64,000 nucleotides of DNA from Bacillota bacterium (GCA_023439505.1 JAEXNR010000062.1:1-64000), one strand, 5' to 3'; shown: positions 8,219 to 17,081, counted from the stretch's first letter. Notes: generated by a model from the sequence alone, not told the origin. Numbers and translations are program-made.

Positions 8219-9130
8219 CTACTTTACTCCCTCTATATTTTCCTGTGTTATATTCACATAGGGTATTTCAAGAATGGGTGAATCCTGTATATAGCTTTCA
8301 AGCCACTTATCGTATGCGCTGCGGTCAATAGGAGCCTTATACTCATATTCCCCTTCTTTTACAATATAATAAATGACACCATCCTGATCAATATCAGTTT
8401 CCTTGGGGAAAACAGTTCCGTCATAGCTCGTCTCTGAAATGGATTTATCCCATGAATCCACCATGGCTATATTGTGATAGGAATCATCCTCGCGGTCATA
8501 CTGATAGAGGCTGTATGGCCAGAAGTCAGCGCCCGACAAACCCGTGCTATGGGACAGAGGGGACTCAAGAATTCCATTTTTATAGTAAGTGAATCCGGGG
8601 AAATCCAGTATTTGCTGTCTTACGGAGTTGGTACTGTTGTCAAAGGCATAGACAATTTCCAGCATACCTGCCATGGAGGCATCGGTATATCTTATGAGTA
8701 GTTCCTCCTTGCCGTCCTGATCCACGTCATATATAGCAAACTCGTTCTTCGTCATATCACTGAACTCGTTCCAATCCAAAGGCTGACCATCCGGTAAGGT
8801 ATGCTGCTCATTGATTCCGATGAGAACTGTCTTAAATGCTTTCCTTGCAGCCACACGATCTTCCTCTGTGCCACTCTGCAAAGAATCATTGTTTTCCTGA
8901 TCTGCCTCGGACTTTATAGGCTCTGTCACTGTGGGCTTATTTTCTTCTGCTTTTATGGGTTCCTTACCGGTAGTATCCTGGGTGTTCTCTGCCTCATTCT
9001 TTGAAGCTATAGGTGCACCCACCTCCTGAGGAGCTTTTGCTTTACATGCAGTAAAGGATCCAACTAACAATAGAAGTAACACCATGCTGCCATACGTTTT
9101 GATACTGTTTCTTAATGTTCTTACTTTCAT
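8219..9130 (-). CDS. Lipoprotein with DxDxDG-type motifs, function unknown
   Basis: 303 residues. Signal peptide with hydrophobic core YGSMVLLLLLVGSF and lipobox FTAC, then a low-complexity Glu/Lys/Thr-rich linker to about residue 85. The globular part contains YDVDQDGKEELLIRYTD and ETDIDQDGVIYYIV, repeats resembling the Ca-binding loops of FG-GAP/VCBS-like surface proteins of Clostridia. Probably anchored to the outer face of the membrane. It lies alone, convergent with the exporter, with a structured repeat in its upstream gap. The role cannot be told from sequence. Confidence 0.78.
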   Translation of the reverse strand: MKVRTLRNSIKTYGSMVLLLLLVGSFTACKAKAPQEVGAPIASKNEAENTQDTTGKEPIKAEENKPTVTEPIKSEADQENNDSLQSGTEEDRVAARKAFKTVLIGINEQHTLPDGQPLDWNEFSDMTKNEFAIYDVDQDGKEELLIRYTDASMAGMLEIVYAFDNSTNSVRQQILDFPGFTYYKNGILESPLSHSTGLSGADFWPYSLYQYDREDDSYHNIAMVDSWDKSISETSYDGTVFPKETDIDQDGVIYYIVKEGEYEYKAPIDRSAYDKWLESYIQDSPILEIPYVNITQENIEGVK

Positions 9131-9282
9131 GTCTGATTATTCTCCTGTCTTTCAATAGTGTCCCATCACACGATTGCTGATCTGTTTACAATAATTACAG
9201 TGTGATTTTATGCAACGCATATTAGTATATACCTCCCAGTACCGATTGTACATAGATCGACTGAATAGTAAGAATTTATTAA

Positions 9283-9325
9283 GAATTCGCATGCCAACAA
9301 GTAGCATGCGTGGATACTGGTGTGA
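9283..9325. repeat. Small hairpin repeat, copy A
   Basis: GCATGC (9289-9294), a 9-nt loop, GCATGC (9304-9309), then GTGGATACTGGTG. A related copy with paired base changes lies at 47092-47125 (GCGTGC, 9-nt loop, GCACGC, then GTGGACGCTAGTG). Confidence 0.55.
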
Positions 9326-9329
9326 TTAT

Positions 9330-11201
9330 TTATATTACTTTTTCCGGTTCCTTTTCCGGTTTGACATGGCTGCCGAGTCGATAGCGGTAGGCAGACCAGG
9401 AATAATACTTCAAGCCCTTTTTGACTTTATGCAAAATGTTGATTAGCAAAGCAATTGTATCGGAGGATTTTTTTGTTTGTATACCATAATTGTTTAAAAT
9501 ATCACATAGTTCAACCGTAAGCTGATATAATACCCGTCTTGCGTAGTGATTGATATTTTTATCATGATAATCATTCTCCGAGGTAATATATTTGCCCGGT
9601 TCAATCAAACGAATTTGACCATTGTCTTTGTAATATTCTTTGATCACTGCATTGGCTGCTTTATGTCTGGCTGCCCGGTCATCGTAATTTGCCTGTTGCA
9701 GCCCGGGAAAATCAATATCGCTTCCCAGCATAATTACAAGGATGGATTGACGTGATAAATGATGCAGTATGGTGTCGATGTTATCGATGATGTCCTTTGT
9801 GGTATAAGCAACTTTATAAAAATCCTGTGCAAAGCGTTCTAATTGCTTTCTTGTTAAGCAGTAATGAGAATTATATATTTCTCCATTTATGTATCCATCC
9901 CAGTTTGCCGGGTCGGTAATATCTTTATAATCCTGTCCAAGTGCAACCTTAATATTTTTTGATTTGTGCTGATAAACACCAAAGTTAAAGTCAGAAACCA
10001 ATGAAATAATCACGATTTTATAGGAAGGATCATAGAGTTCTGTCTGGAAAATTTCCTTCTCATAAAACGGCATTATGCCGGAGAGATAATCTTTATCCGT
10101 ATCAGACAGCAAACGGCAGTTTGCAATGTTCTGAGTGGAACATTGAATCTCAACCTGCTGACCGAGACTGGTTGTGTAGTATAATTCTGTAGTGATAGAA
10201 CTGGAATGCAGATATTCGGTGATCCCGCTTAAATCGCAGGGCCCTTTTATGATTGCTTTGGTATGAGAGGCGCTTTCCAAACTGCTGGTTTCTTCTTGGC
10301 TGCTTGAAATATTGATCCACAGGGGGCAGACATCCTTATCAAGTGTTCCTGAAACAGGACCCTGAATAGTTAACTTTGGATAGGATAACTTGCTGTAGAC
10401 ATACTGTTCAATACCCATTCCCATAATTCTGCAAGAGAAGCAATAATGGAGAAGCGTATTATCTTCTATGGCATAGAAACCAATGATGCCGTAATCTCCG
10501 AATTTGTCCTGTGCATTGACATATCCTTTTTCAATCTCAGGATTAGAAACCATCTGATAGAATTCTTCTTTGGTATCCCGTCGTTTGGTAAAATTCAATT
10601 GATTTGTTCTTGATATAAGTTCATATAATCGTTCTTCGTTTCCTTCAATCGTATGACTGATTGAAACTCTTATACCGCTGGAATACAGAAATTCCTCATT
10701 GGAGTGATATTGAGCTTCCTCTGATGACTTTTGTTCCAGCTGTTTATATTGCGCCAACCGGCTTAATGGAGAATCATCCTTACCCAGGGAATCTGCATGG
10801 GTAACTAAGTATTCCATACAATCCGGTAATGAGGTCATAAGTTCGGGATAATAAAGCTCTGCTTCTCTAAGATTTGCAATGTTATCGTCAATAAACAGAA
10901 CATTCTCTGCACGTAACTTCATTCGAGTGACAATGTTTTTAATTCTTTCTCCCTTTGGATTCCAATTGATGGAGTTAAATACAAAATAATCAAGCAGGGA
11001 TAATTCGTTCAGTTTTTCATTCACATGATCACGATCATTTTTTGTGCAGATTGAATTGACAATTCCTCGCCTGGAAAGTCGAACGATGAGTTCTTTGTTT
11101 TGCTCAGGCACTCGGATCGGCCCCTCGCTTAGGGTACCCTCCCAGAAGCACTCGTCAAGATCCCAGATAATTAACTTAATCTTGTGATAATTAATTTCCA
11201 T
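9330..11201 (-). CDS. FkbH-like HAD-IIIC phosphatase fused to an SGNH-like domain
   Basis: 623 residues, the usual size of FkbH proteins. N-terminal HAD domain with motif I DLDECFWEGTL and a later FIDDNIANLREAE. Family members load glyceryl units onto carrier proteins or act in surface glycan assembly. The middle has the RTNQLNFTKRR segment typical of FkbH. Residues ~400-590 resemble an SGNH hydrolase fold: block I IISLVSDFNFG, a central ILVIMLGSD, and a late DKNINHYARR with a possible catalytic D..H. The last ~30 residues are basic. No carrier protein, ketosynthase or glycosyltransferase lies beside it, which is unusual for this family. A strong promoter precedes it, divergent from merR. Confidence 0.82.
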   Translation of the reverse strand: MEINYHKIKLIIWDLDECFWEGTLSEGPIRVPEQNKELIVRLSRRGIVNSICTKNDRDHVNEKLNELSLLDYFVFNSINWNPKGERIKNIVTRMKLRAENVLFIDDNIANLREAELYYPELMTSLPDCMEYLVTHADSLGKDDSPLSRLAQYKQLEQKSSEEAQYHSNEEFLYSSGIRVSISHTIEGNEERLYELISRTNQLNFTKRRDTKEEFYQMVSNPEIEKGYVNAQDKFGDYGIIGFYAIEDNTLLHYCFSCRIMGMGIEQYVYSKLSYPKLTIQGPVSGTLDKDVCPLWINISSSQEETSSLESASHTKAIIKGPCDLSGITEYLHSSSITTELYYTTSLGQQVEIQCSTQNIANCRLLSDTDKDYLSGIMPFYEKEIFQTELYDPSYKIVIISLVSDFNFGVYQHKSKNIKVALGQDYKDITDPANWDGYINGEIYNSHYCLTRKQLERFAQDFYKVAYTTKDIIDNIDTILHHLSRQSILVIMLGSDIDFPGLQQANYDDRAARHKAANAVIKEYYKDNGQIRLIEPGKYITSENDYHDKNINHYARRVLYQLTVELCDILNNYGIQTKKSSDTIALLINILHKVKKGLKYYSWSAYRYRLGSHVKPEKEPEKVI

Positions 11202-11299
11202 AGCAGCTGCTCACCTCCTTGTTTCATGAAAACCGGATAATACCAATAAGTAATATCAATATCGCCATCAGATATTACGTTACATAAATTATATATCAA

Positions 11300-11328
11300 A
11301 TTATAATTCCAAATAATTACTCCGTCAA
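11300..11328 (-). promoter_or_regulatory. Promoter of the FkbH-like gene
   Basis: On the minus strand TTGACG (11323-11328) and TATAAT (11300-11305) with a 17-nt spacer. Confidence 0.75.
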
Positions 11329-11360
11329 TGATTATATCGATAAATCAATATCAAAACCCG

Positions 11361-11390
11361 TTGACATCTGTTGTTTTCAGAGGTGATAAT
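11361..11390 (+). promoter_or_regulatory. Promoter of the merR-type gene
   Basis: TTGACA (11361-11366) and GATAAT (11385-11390) with an 18-nt spacer. This leaves a leader of about 100 nt before the ATG at 11497. Confidence 0.6.
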
Positions 11391-11496
11391 AGAATATCGG
11401 GTTACGATGTTGTCTAAACGCAGATAATAGATTGGTCAATACAGCTGAAAGTACGGCATAACACAGATGTCCGCTGGCGGATTACCGGGAGGAAGA

Positions 11497-12303
11497 ATGA
11501 AATACACCATTAGTGAATTTGCAGAATTATTGGGAGTAACTGTTGATACACTTCGTCTTTATGAAAAGTATAATATTATCAAGCCTATAAAAAATAAATC
11601 AAATAATTATCGTTATTTCAATGATTATGATGCCAGAAATATGCTGATGAGCAGGTGGTATCGCAGTCTTGATTTCTCGATGCAGGACGTATCAGATTTG
11701 ATACGAAATGAGTCCTTTGATGATATTGCTGAGAAGATCGCCGTCAAAAAAGAGGAATTAGAGACAGAAGTAAGGTTGAAGATGCGGCTGTTAAATCGGA
11801 TGAAGTGTATTTCCGGGGATCTTGCTGAGGGGAAGAAGTACTTAGATCAGTGTTGTGAGAAAACACTTCCTGGCATCTATAGAATCAGACAGACGGATAA
11901 GAATAGTCTGGTGAAAGAGGAGGGGCTGAAGGATAAAGTAGAGGAGTGGATGAAGTACATGCCGCATACCTTCTTTTCTTTTCGCATGAATAACCGGGAA
12001 GTATTAACGGAGAATAATGTCTTTGATTATAATTGGGGACTGGCCATGTATGATAAGGATTTTCTGGAACTTGGGCTGAAATTGGATGATATGATAGAAT
12101 ATATTGGTCCTGGAAAGTATATCTCCTCAGTGATAAGCACCACGCAGGATTATATTACCGGAGAGACACTAGAGCATATGTTGGGTTATATACAACAAAA
12201 TAAGTTATCCATCCGTGGGGACATATTTGGAAGAATTCTTCTGACAGAAAAAGCGAGAGAGATCAGAGAAACCTTAATGGAAGTTAATATTCCCATCATG
12301 TGA
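11497..12303 (+). CDS. MerR-family regulator
   Basis: 268 residues. The N-terminal winged helix (YTISEFAELLGVTVDTLRLY EKYNII) is followed by the MerR wing and a helical linker, then a ~150-residue effector domain I cannot assign to a ligand. Two cysteines near residue 117 (QCCEK) could take part in sensing, but this is speculative. ATG 11497 is chosen because GGGAGG (11487-11492) is just upstream; an in-frame ATG at 11467 lacks a site. The next gene has a promoter with the 19-nt spacer that MerR proteins twist open, so this protein very likely activates it. Confidence 0.88.
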   Translation: MKYTISEFAELLGVTVDTLRLYEKYNIIKPIKNKSNNYRYFNDYDARNMLMSRWYRSLDFSMQDVSDLIRNESFDDIAEKIAVKKEELETEVRLKMRLLNRMKCISGDLAEGKKYLDQCCEKTLPGIYRIRQTDKNSLVKEEGLKDKVEEWMKYMPHTFFSFRMNNREVLTENNVFDYNWGLAMYDKDFLELGLKLDDMIEYIGPGKYISSVISTTQDYITGETLEHMLGYIQQNKLSIRGDIFGRILLTEKAREIRETLMEVNIPIM

Positions 12304-12409
12304 TAATACACATTTCTTTCTGTAGCTTCTTTTTGGATTTATTGATGGCTGTGGAAATGGTATGAAGATTCGTCGAACTTTAAAAAGTCGTTTGTTAAAT
12401 AACAAACGA

Positions 12410-12440
12410 TTGACCTTGGCCTTACACCAGGGTTTATTAT
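12410..12440 (+). promoter_or_regulatory. MerR-type promoter with 19-bp spacer
   Basis: TTGACC (12410-12415) and TATTAT (12435-12440) are separated by 19 nt, longer than the usual 17. The spacer holds an inverted repeat, CCTTGG-cctta-CACCAGGG. This is the classic MerR operator layout and lies between the merR-type gene and the flavoprotein. Confidence 0.8.
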
Positions 12441-12570
12441 ATCCATGTAAGCAGGTGCAGCAATGATTCCGGGAGGAGCCAGAGGAAGGGGAAAGGCAGA
12501 TATAATGCCGTAAAATCCTGAAATAGTGCAAAATTTGCTTATAGAAAATAATATACTCATGGAGGTAATG

Positions 12571-14571
12571 ATGAAAAAGAAAACAGGTTATCGTACGCTT
12601 CTGATTGTTATGTGTTTAACAATGTCTGCAATCCTTTTTGCGGGCTGCAGCCAGAAGAATACAAAGCAGGAGACAGCGGAAACAAGCAACAATACGGAAG
12701 GCTTAAACGACACAACGACAAAAGACAATGCTGATACCGTAGTTGATGAGGTGAAATTTACACCCGGTACCTATACCGCGGAAGCTGACGGTAAAGATGG
12801 TAAAATTAAAGTTGAGGTTACATTCAGCGAAACAGAGATCACAGATATAAAGGTGGTAAGCCAGACAGAGACAGATGGAATCGGATCCACGGCACTTGAT
12901 ACGATTAAAGAGCAGGTTCTTGGCGGACAGACGCTTGCTGTGGATGCAGTATCAGGAGCAACCGAAACAAGCGATGGTTTGCTTGCGGCAATTGAAGATG
13001 CTGTAGCGCAGGCCGGCGGTAACATAGAGCTTCTTAAAGGTAAGGTAATCGCGAAAGAAAATGAAGGTAAAGTGGAGCAATTAACCGCAGATGTAGTTGT
13101 TGTAGGCGCGGGTGCTTCCGGTGTATCAGCAGCCGTATCAGCAGCTGATAAAGGTGCCAGGGTTATCCTGATCGAAAAGACGGCGGTAATCGGCGGAGCC
13201 AGTAATTTATCCTGGGCGGGAAAATTCTATAATTCTTCTGCGGCCCTGGATAGCGGACTTAAGGTTGACATAGAGACTGAGATTGCCAATTGGATTGTGA
13301 ACAATCACTGGCGTGTCGATGCAGCTGCAATCAGACAATACGTAGCAAAATCGGGAGAAACCTATGACTGGCTGGCACAGAAGGGTTATCAGACTACATT
13401 TATTAACTTTTTTGGAGAGCAGCTTCATATGCTGCCTCCTTATGCGGATCGTCAGGGATTGTTGAAAAACATGCTGGATGAGGCGGTTGTGAAAAACGGA
13501 GGTCAGGTTCTCACAGAAACCACCGGCAAAAAGCTGTTAACGAATGATAAGGGAGACGTCATCGGTGTGAGTGCTCAAAAAGCTGACGGAACAACCGTTG
13601 AAATCAGTGCTAAAAGTGTAGTACTTGCAACCGGTGGTTATGCTGCCAATGCAGAAATGGTAAAAGAGTTATTCGGATTTGAGGGAATTAACGGCGGCTT
13701 AGGCCAAAACGTTGGAGAAGGTTTAAAGATGGCATGGGATGCGGGAGCGAAGATTCCGGATAATGTTGGTGGCCAGATGCTGCATCAGACGCTGGCAACA
13801 GCTACAGCCAATTTGAAAAAGCAGTATGATTCCTTTGAGGCAAGCTATCCGTTGATGCTTTGCTATCTTCCTAACTTTATGAATGTTGGCCCTTCCGGAG
13901 CCAGATTTCGTGATGAGAGTGCTACCCTGACAGCAGTTGCTGCTGCGAATACCAGCGCGTTTAACGGACCTTACCATCTGGTTATCGTATCAAAACAGCA
14001 GCTGGAGGAACTGGAAAAGAAAGGAATGCAGGGGGTGCAGGCACCCAAATTACCGGGTATGCCGCCTGAATTTTATGCTGATTTTAAAGATCAGTTCACC
14101 TTGGACAATCCCTGGAAGGATGTAGTGAAGGTATTCGACTCCATGGTGGATAACGGTGATGGTTACAAAGGAAATACCATGGAAGAACTGGCTAAGAATG
14201 CCGGACTGGATATGGAAACCTTCACAGAAGAATTTGAGAATTACAAAGAAGCCATCAAGACAGGTGTTGATACGGAATTCGGAAAAAGTGCGGATTATCT
14301 TACATCAATGGGAGAAGAAGGTCCGTATTACGCAATTGTTTCAAAAATCAATAATCTGGGCTCTGTTGGTGGATTGCTGGTTAATACAAAGTTTAAGGTA
14401 TTAAATAATGACAGAATTCCGATCAAAGGGTTATATGCGGTTGGATTGGAATCAGAAGGAGTTCTCTTCAACGATACTTATGTTGGCAACGGTGTTGGAA
14501 TCGGATATTCCTTTACCTCGGGTCGTCTTGGTGGAGAAGATGCGGCCGAATATGCAATAGGAACAAAATAA
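12571..14571 (+). CDS. Lipoprotein FMN/FAD-dependent reductase (fumarate/urocanate reductase-like)
   Basis: 666 residues. A signal peptide with lipobox LFAGC places it on the outer face of the membrane. Residues ~60-150 form an FMN_bind domain ending in the DAVSGATETSDGLL motif, where FMN is covalently bound to Thr in the family. Residues ~170-660 form an FAD_binding_2 flavocytochrome-c-type domain with the dinucleotide loop VVVVGAGASGVSAAVSAADKG, VIGGASNLSWAG, and the C-terminal GLYAVGLESEGV...GNGVGIGYSFTSGR FAD motif. Members reduce fumarate, urocanate or related enoates with electrons from the membrane. The acceptor here is unknown. ATG 12571 follows GGAGG (12561-12565). The MerR-type promoter upstream suggests substrate induction. 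Confidence 0.9.
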   Translation: MKKKTGYRTLLIVMCLTMSAILFAGCSQKNTKQETAETSNNTEGLNDTTTKDNADTVVDEVKFTPGTYTAEADGKDGKIKVEVTFSETEITDIKVVSQTETDGIGSTALDTIKEQVLGGQTLAVDAVSGATETSDGLLAAIEDAVAQAGGNIELLKGKVIAKENEGKVEQLTADVVVVGAGASGVSAAVSAADKGARVILIEKTAVIGGASNLSWAGKFYNSSAALDSGLKVDIETEIANWIVNNHWRVDAAAIRQYVAKSGETYDWLAQKGYQTTFINFFGEQLHMLPPYADRQGLLKNMLDEAVVKNGGQVLTETTGKKLLTNDKGDVIGVSAQKADGTTVEISAKSVVLATGGYAANAEMVKELFGFEGINGGLGQNVGEGLKMAWDAGAKIPDNVGGQMLHQTLATATANLKKQYDSFEASYPLMLCYLPNFMNVGPSGARFRDESATLTAVAAANTSAFNGPYHLVIVSKQQLEELEKKGMQGVQAPKLPGMPPEFYADFKDQFTLDNPWKDVVKVFDSMVDNGDGYKGNTMEELAKNAGLDMETFTEEFENYKEAIKTGVDTEFGKSADYLTSMGEEGPYYAIVSKINNLGSVGGLLVNTKFKVLNNDRIPIKGLYAVGLESEGVLFNDTYVGNGVGIGYSFTSGRLGGEDAAEYAIGTK

Positions 14572-14792
14572 TTTCATAAGAAGAATATCATAAAGTCCGC
14601 TTTTCCGGTATAAGTTTTCCCGGACTATCTGATATTGTTCTGTACTTAAATGGTGTAAGGCTGTGCCCTTGGACTTCCCCCGGGAAGTTTGGTGACCGGG
14701 GAGAAGTTTGGCGACGATCAGCAAGATAGATATGTCTGTGTCAGATATGAATGAAGCTGCACACACCGGATGTGCAGCCTCCTGGAGATGAA
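14572..14792. other. Convergent gap with an inverted repeat
   Basis: GCTGCACA (14756-14763) and TGTGCAGC (14771-14778) form a perfect 8-bp stem with a 7-nt loop. No clear T-run follows on either strand, so terminator function for the flanking convergent genes is only possible. Nothing else is seen. Confidence 0.4.
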
Positions 14793-16010
14793 TTATTCCT
14801 GATTATAATAGGTTAGAAAATGTCCGAGCGCTTCTGCAGCTTCCTGCAGCTTCTTCATCTGTGGCAGGTATACCAGTCGGAAGTGATCCGGTTGTTCCCA
14901 GTGGAAGCCGCCGCCATGCGTCAAAAGGATACGTTTATCTTTCAGAAAATCAAGGACAAAGCGTTCATCATTCTTTACATGAAATCTCTTCACATCGATT
15001 TTTGGGAAGATGTAGAAGGCTGCTTTTGGTTTCACAGCACTGACCCCGGGAATACTGTTCATTGCATCATAAATATACGCCCGCTGTTCGTAGATTCTGC
15101 CGCCGGGAAGGAGAAGCTGCTTCGTTTCTTCGGCGTAATCCAGTGCCAGTGGAATGACGGACTGTGCCGGAACATTGGAACACAGACGCATGGAGGAGAG
15201 AAGATTAATACCTTCAATATATCCTTTTGCTTTGGATTTATCCCCGCATAGACACATCCAGCCGCATCGGTAACCTGCGATCAGATGAGATTTTGATAAT
15301 CCGTTAAAGCTGACCACCAGGAGGTCCGGAGCCAGGGATGCCAGGGCAGTATGCTCCAGCCCATCCATGGTGAGACGGTCATAGATCTCATCGGCAAATA
15401 GGATGAGCCCATGTTCTCTTGCAAGCTCAACGATCTCCTGTAATAAATCTACCGGATATAAAGCCCCTGTGGGATTATTGGGATTGATAACAACAATACC
15501 TTTCGTTTTGGAAGTGATCTTTCTTCTGATATCTTCGATGTCAGGATTCCAGTCAGACTGCTCATCACATATGTAATGAACGGCATTGCCTCCCGCAAGT
15601 GTTACAGATGCCGTCCACAAAGGATAATCAGGAGAAGGAACCAGTATCTCATCGCCGTAGTTTAACAGTCCCTGCATGGACAGCGTGATTAATTCACTGA
15701 CCCCATTCCCCGTATAGATGTCATCAACCGTTACATTCGGAATATGTTTCTTCTTGCAATATTCTGCGATGGCAACTCTGGAGGACAGCAATCCCTTGGA
15801 ATCGGAATAGCCTTCGGTATTGGGTAAATACTGGGCCATCTTCTGAATCAGTATATCCGGGGCGGCAAATCCAAAGGGAGCAGGATTGCCGATATTGAGC
15901 TTCATGACTTCCTGACCCGCACTGATCATACGGTTTGCCTCATCCATAACCGGACCGCGGATATCATAGCATACATTTTCAAGCTTCATAGATTTTTCAA
16001 ATACTTTCAT
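14793..16010 (-). CDS. Pyridoxal-phosphate aminotransferase, alanine-type
   Basis: 405 residues, class I/II fold. Visible motifs: MKLNIGNPAPFGF at the start of the large domain, YTGNGVSELI, VINPNNPTGALYP, ILFADEIYDRL with the PLP-binding Asp, and FNGLSKSHLIAGYRCGW with the Schiff-base Lys. This pattern is that of AlaA/AlaT-like enzymes making alanine from pyruvate and glutamate. ATG 16010 is chosen because GGAGG sits about 9 nt upstream; an in-frame ATG at 16025 lacks a site. The T-box leader upstream, with a likely alanine specifier, supports the alanine assignment. Confidence 0.9.
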   Translation of the reverse strand: MKVFEKSMKLENVCYDIRGPVMDEANRMISAGQEVMKLNIGNPAPFGFAAPDILIQKMAQYLPNTEGYSDSKGLLSSRVAIAEYCKKKHIPNVTVDDIYTGNGVSELITLSMQGLLNYGDEILVPSPDYPLWTASVTLAGGNAVHYICDEQSDWNPDIEDIRRKITSKTKGIVVINPNNPTGALYPVDLLQEIVELAREHGLILFADEIYDRLTMDGLEHTALASLAPDLLVVSFNGLSKSHLIAGYRCGWMCLCGDKSKAKGYIEGINLLSSMRLCSNVPAQSVIPLALDYAEETKQLLLPGGRIYEQRAYIYDAMNSIPGVSAVKPKAAFYIFPKIDVKRFHVKNDERFVLDFLKDKRILLTHGGGFHWEQPDHFRLVYLPQMKKLQEAAEALGHFLTYYNQE

Positions 16011-16025
16011 AGTGATTCCCTCCAT

Positions 16026-16320
16026 TTTTTATGAGCAATAAAAAAAGCCCCAAACGTTATTAACGTTTAGGGCGAATTAACAATCCGTGTTACCACCTAA
16101 ATTCAGGAAGAATATCTTCTATTCTTACACTGCACTCTGCCAGTACGATCATACTGTGTCCCTGTAACGTGGGCATACGTTGAAGCCTACTAGGTATCTA
16201 CCGTTGGGTTCAAAGCTCCAAGACTGCTTCAATATCAACTACATGAAGATTCGCACCAACCATCTTCTCTCTGAAATCTCGTCAATATCTACTACTTCTC
16301 TTCATTGCCTTTTCTGATTT
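16026..16320 (-). promoter_or_regulatory. T-box riboswitch leader (probable tRNA-Ala sensor)
   Basis: On the minus strand the leader shows the T-box sequence AGGTGGTAACACGG followed by a strong terminator (CCCTAAACGTT-aat-AACGTTTGGGG plus seven T at ~16040-16070). The 5' part has stem I features: AGTA bulge, CAGAGAG, and the GGTGCGAA distal loop. After GAA in the presumed specifier loop the codon is GCA (plus strand 16225-16227), which would read tRNA-Ala. Uncharged tRNA would favour antitermination and expression of the aminotransferase. The specifier assignment rests on hand folding. Confidence 0.88.
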
Positions 16321-16326
16321 TCTACT

Positions 16327-16355
16327 ATACTATCAGTCCGGTTCCCGTTTGTCAA
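16327..16355 (-). promoter_or_regulatory. Promoter of the T-box operon
   Basis: On the minus strand TTGACA (16350-16355) and TAGTAT (16327-16332) with a 17-nt spacer, just upstream of the T-box leader. Confidence 0.8.
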
Positions 16356-16520
16356 GCAACTTTTTAACATTAATAAAAGTGTTTTTTCTAAAATACATAT
16401 TCTCGCATTTGCTATCTTATTTCTATCAACCAGATTAATTATAAAATATTTGAGTTCAGGCTTAATAAACCGATACTTTCTTACATATGTATGAACATAA
16501 GAAAAATAGGAGGTATCCCT

Positions 16521-16946
16521 ATGGACATTTTCTTTATGTTATTGGCAATTCTGGCGGGTGTTTTCACCACCATTGAAGGAACCATAAATTCACAGCTTGG
16601 TAAGTATCTGACGCCCAGTGTCGCCACACTTCACAGCCTGATTGTTGGCGTGGTATTTATTCTTTTTCTTAATCTGCTTTCCGGCAATATATCAAAATAC
16701 GCCAGGGTAACGACTGTCAGTCCCATTTGGCTGATCGGAGGGCTTTTTGGTGCCTCAATCATATATCTTTCCTCTAAGGCCATTCCAAAGCTTGGAATTT
16801 CCAATACCTTAATTCTGCTTCTGGCCGGCGAATTGGTCAGCGGACTTGTTGTAGACGCCTTACTGAACCATGTGGAAATCAGCTTAAAGAAGATGGCCGG
16901 GATGGTACTGTTTCTCATTGGTGCAATTATGTTCTTACAGGAGTAG
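16521..16946 (+). CDS. DMT/YdcZ-like small membrane protein (DUF606)
   Basis: 141 residues with five hydrophobic segments (FFMLLAILAGVFTTIEG, LHSLIVGVVFILFLNLL, IWLIGGLFGASIIYL, LILLLAGELVSGLVV, MVLFLIGAIMFLQ). The FTTIEGTINSQLGK start matches the YdcZ/DUF606 group of half-size drug/metabolite transporters, which act as dimers. Substrate unknown. ATG 16521 follows AGGAGG (16508-16513) by 7 nt; an ATG at 16491 has no site. A strong terminator follows. Confidence 0.85.
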   Translation: MDIFFMLLAILAGVFTTIEGTINSQLGKYLTPSVATLHSLIVGVVFILFLNLLSGNISKYARVTTVSPIWLIGGLFGASIIYLSSKAIPKLGISNTLILLLAGELVSGLVVDALLNHVEISLKKMAGMVLFLIGAIMFLQE

Positions 16947-16952
16947 AATTTG

Positions 16953-16999
16953 TGCTGTTACTCCGGAAACATTTCAGTTCATGGAGTAACAGCATTTTT
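16953..16999 (+). terminator. Terminator of the YdcZ-like gene
   Basis: TGCTGTTACTCC (16953-16964) pairs perfectly with GGAGTAACAGCA (16983-16994) and is followed by five T. A near copy of this hairpin lies at 22538-22577. Confidence 0.85.
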
Positions 17000-17010
17000 A
17001 TTAAGAACGG

Positions 17011-17081
17011 ATAGATCAGTTTATTGCAATAGATCAGTTTATTGCAATAGACCATTTATTACAATAGATCATTTTATTATA
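17011..17081. repeat. 18-bp tandem repeat, four units
   Basis: ATAGATCAGTTTATTGCA occurs twice exactly (17011-17028, 17029-17046), then in diverged form at 17047-17063 and 17064-17081. Weaker echoes (GCAGATCACTTTATCAG) reach into the 3' end of dapA. Confidence 0.85.

Noticed and set aside
12389..12408. CGTTTGTT/AACAAACG hairpin as a terminator of merR
   Set aside because: Perfect stem but no T-run on the plus strand; the minus strand has a short T-run but no gene to end there.
14452..14766. 104-codon minus-strand ORF
   Set aside because: Largely antisense to the flavoprotein 3' end and without a start site or recognised domain.
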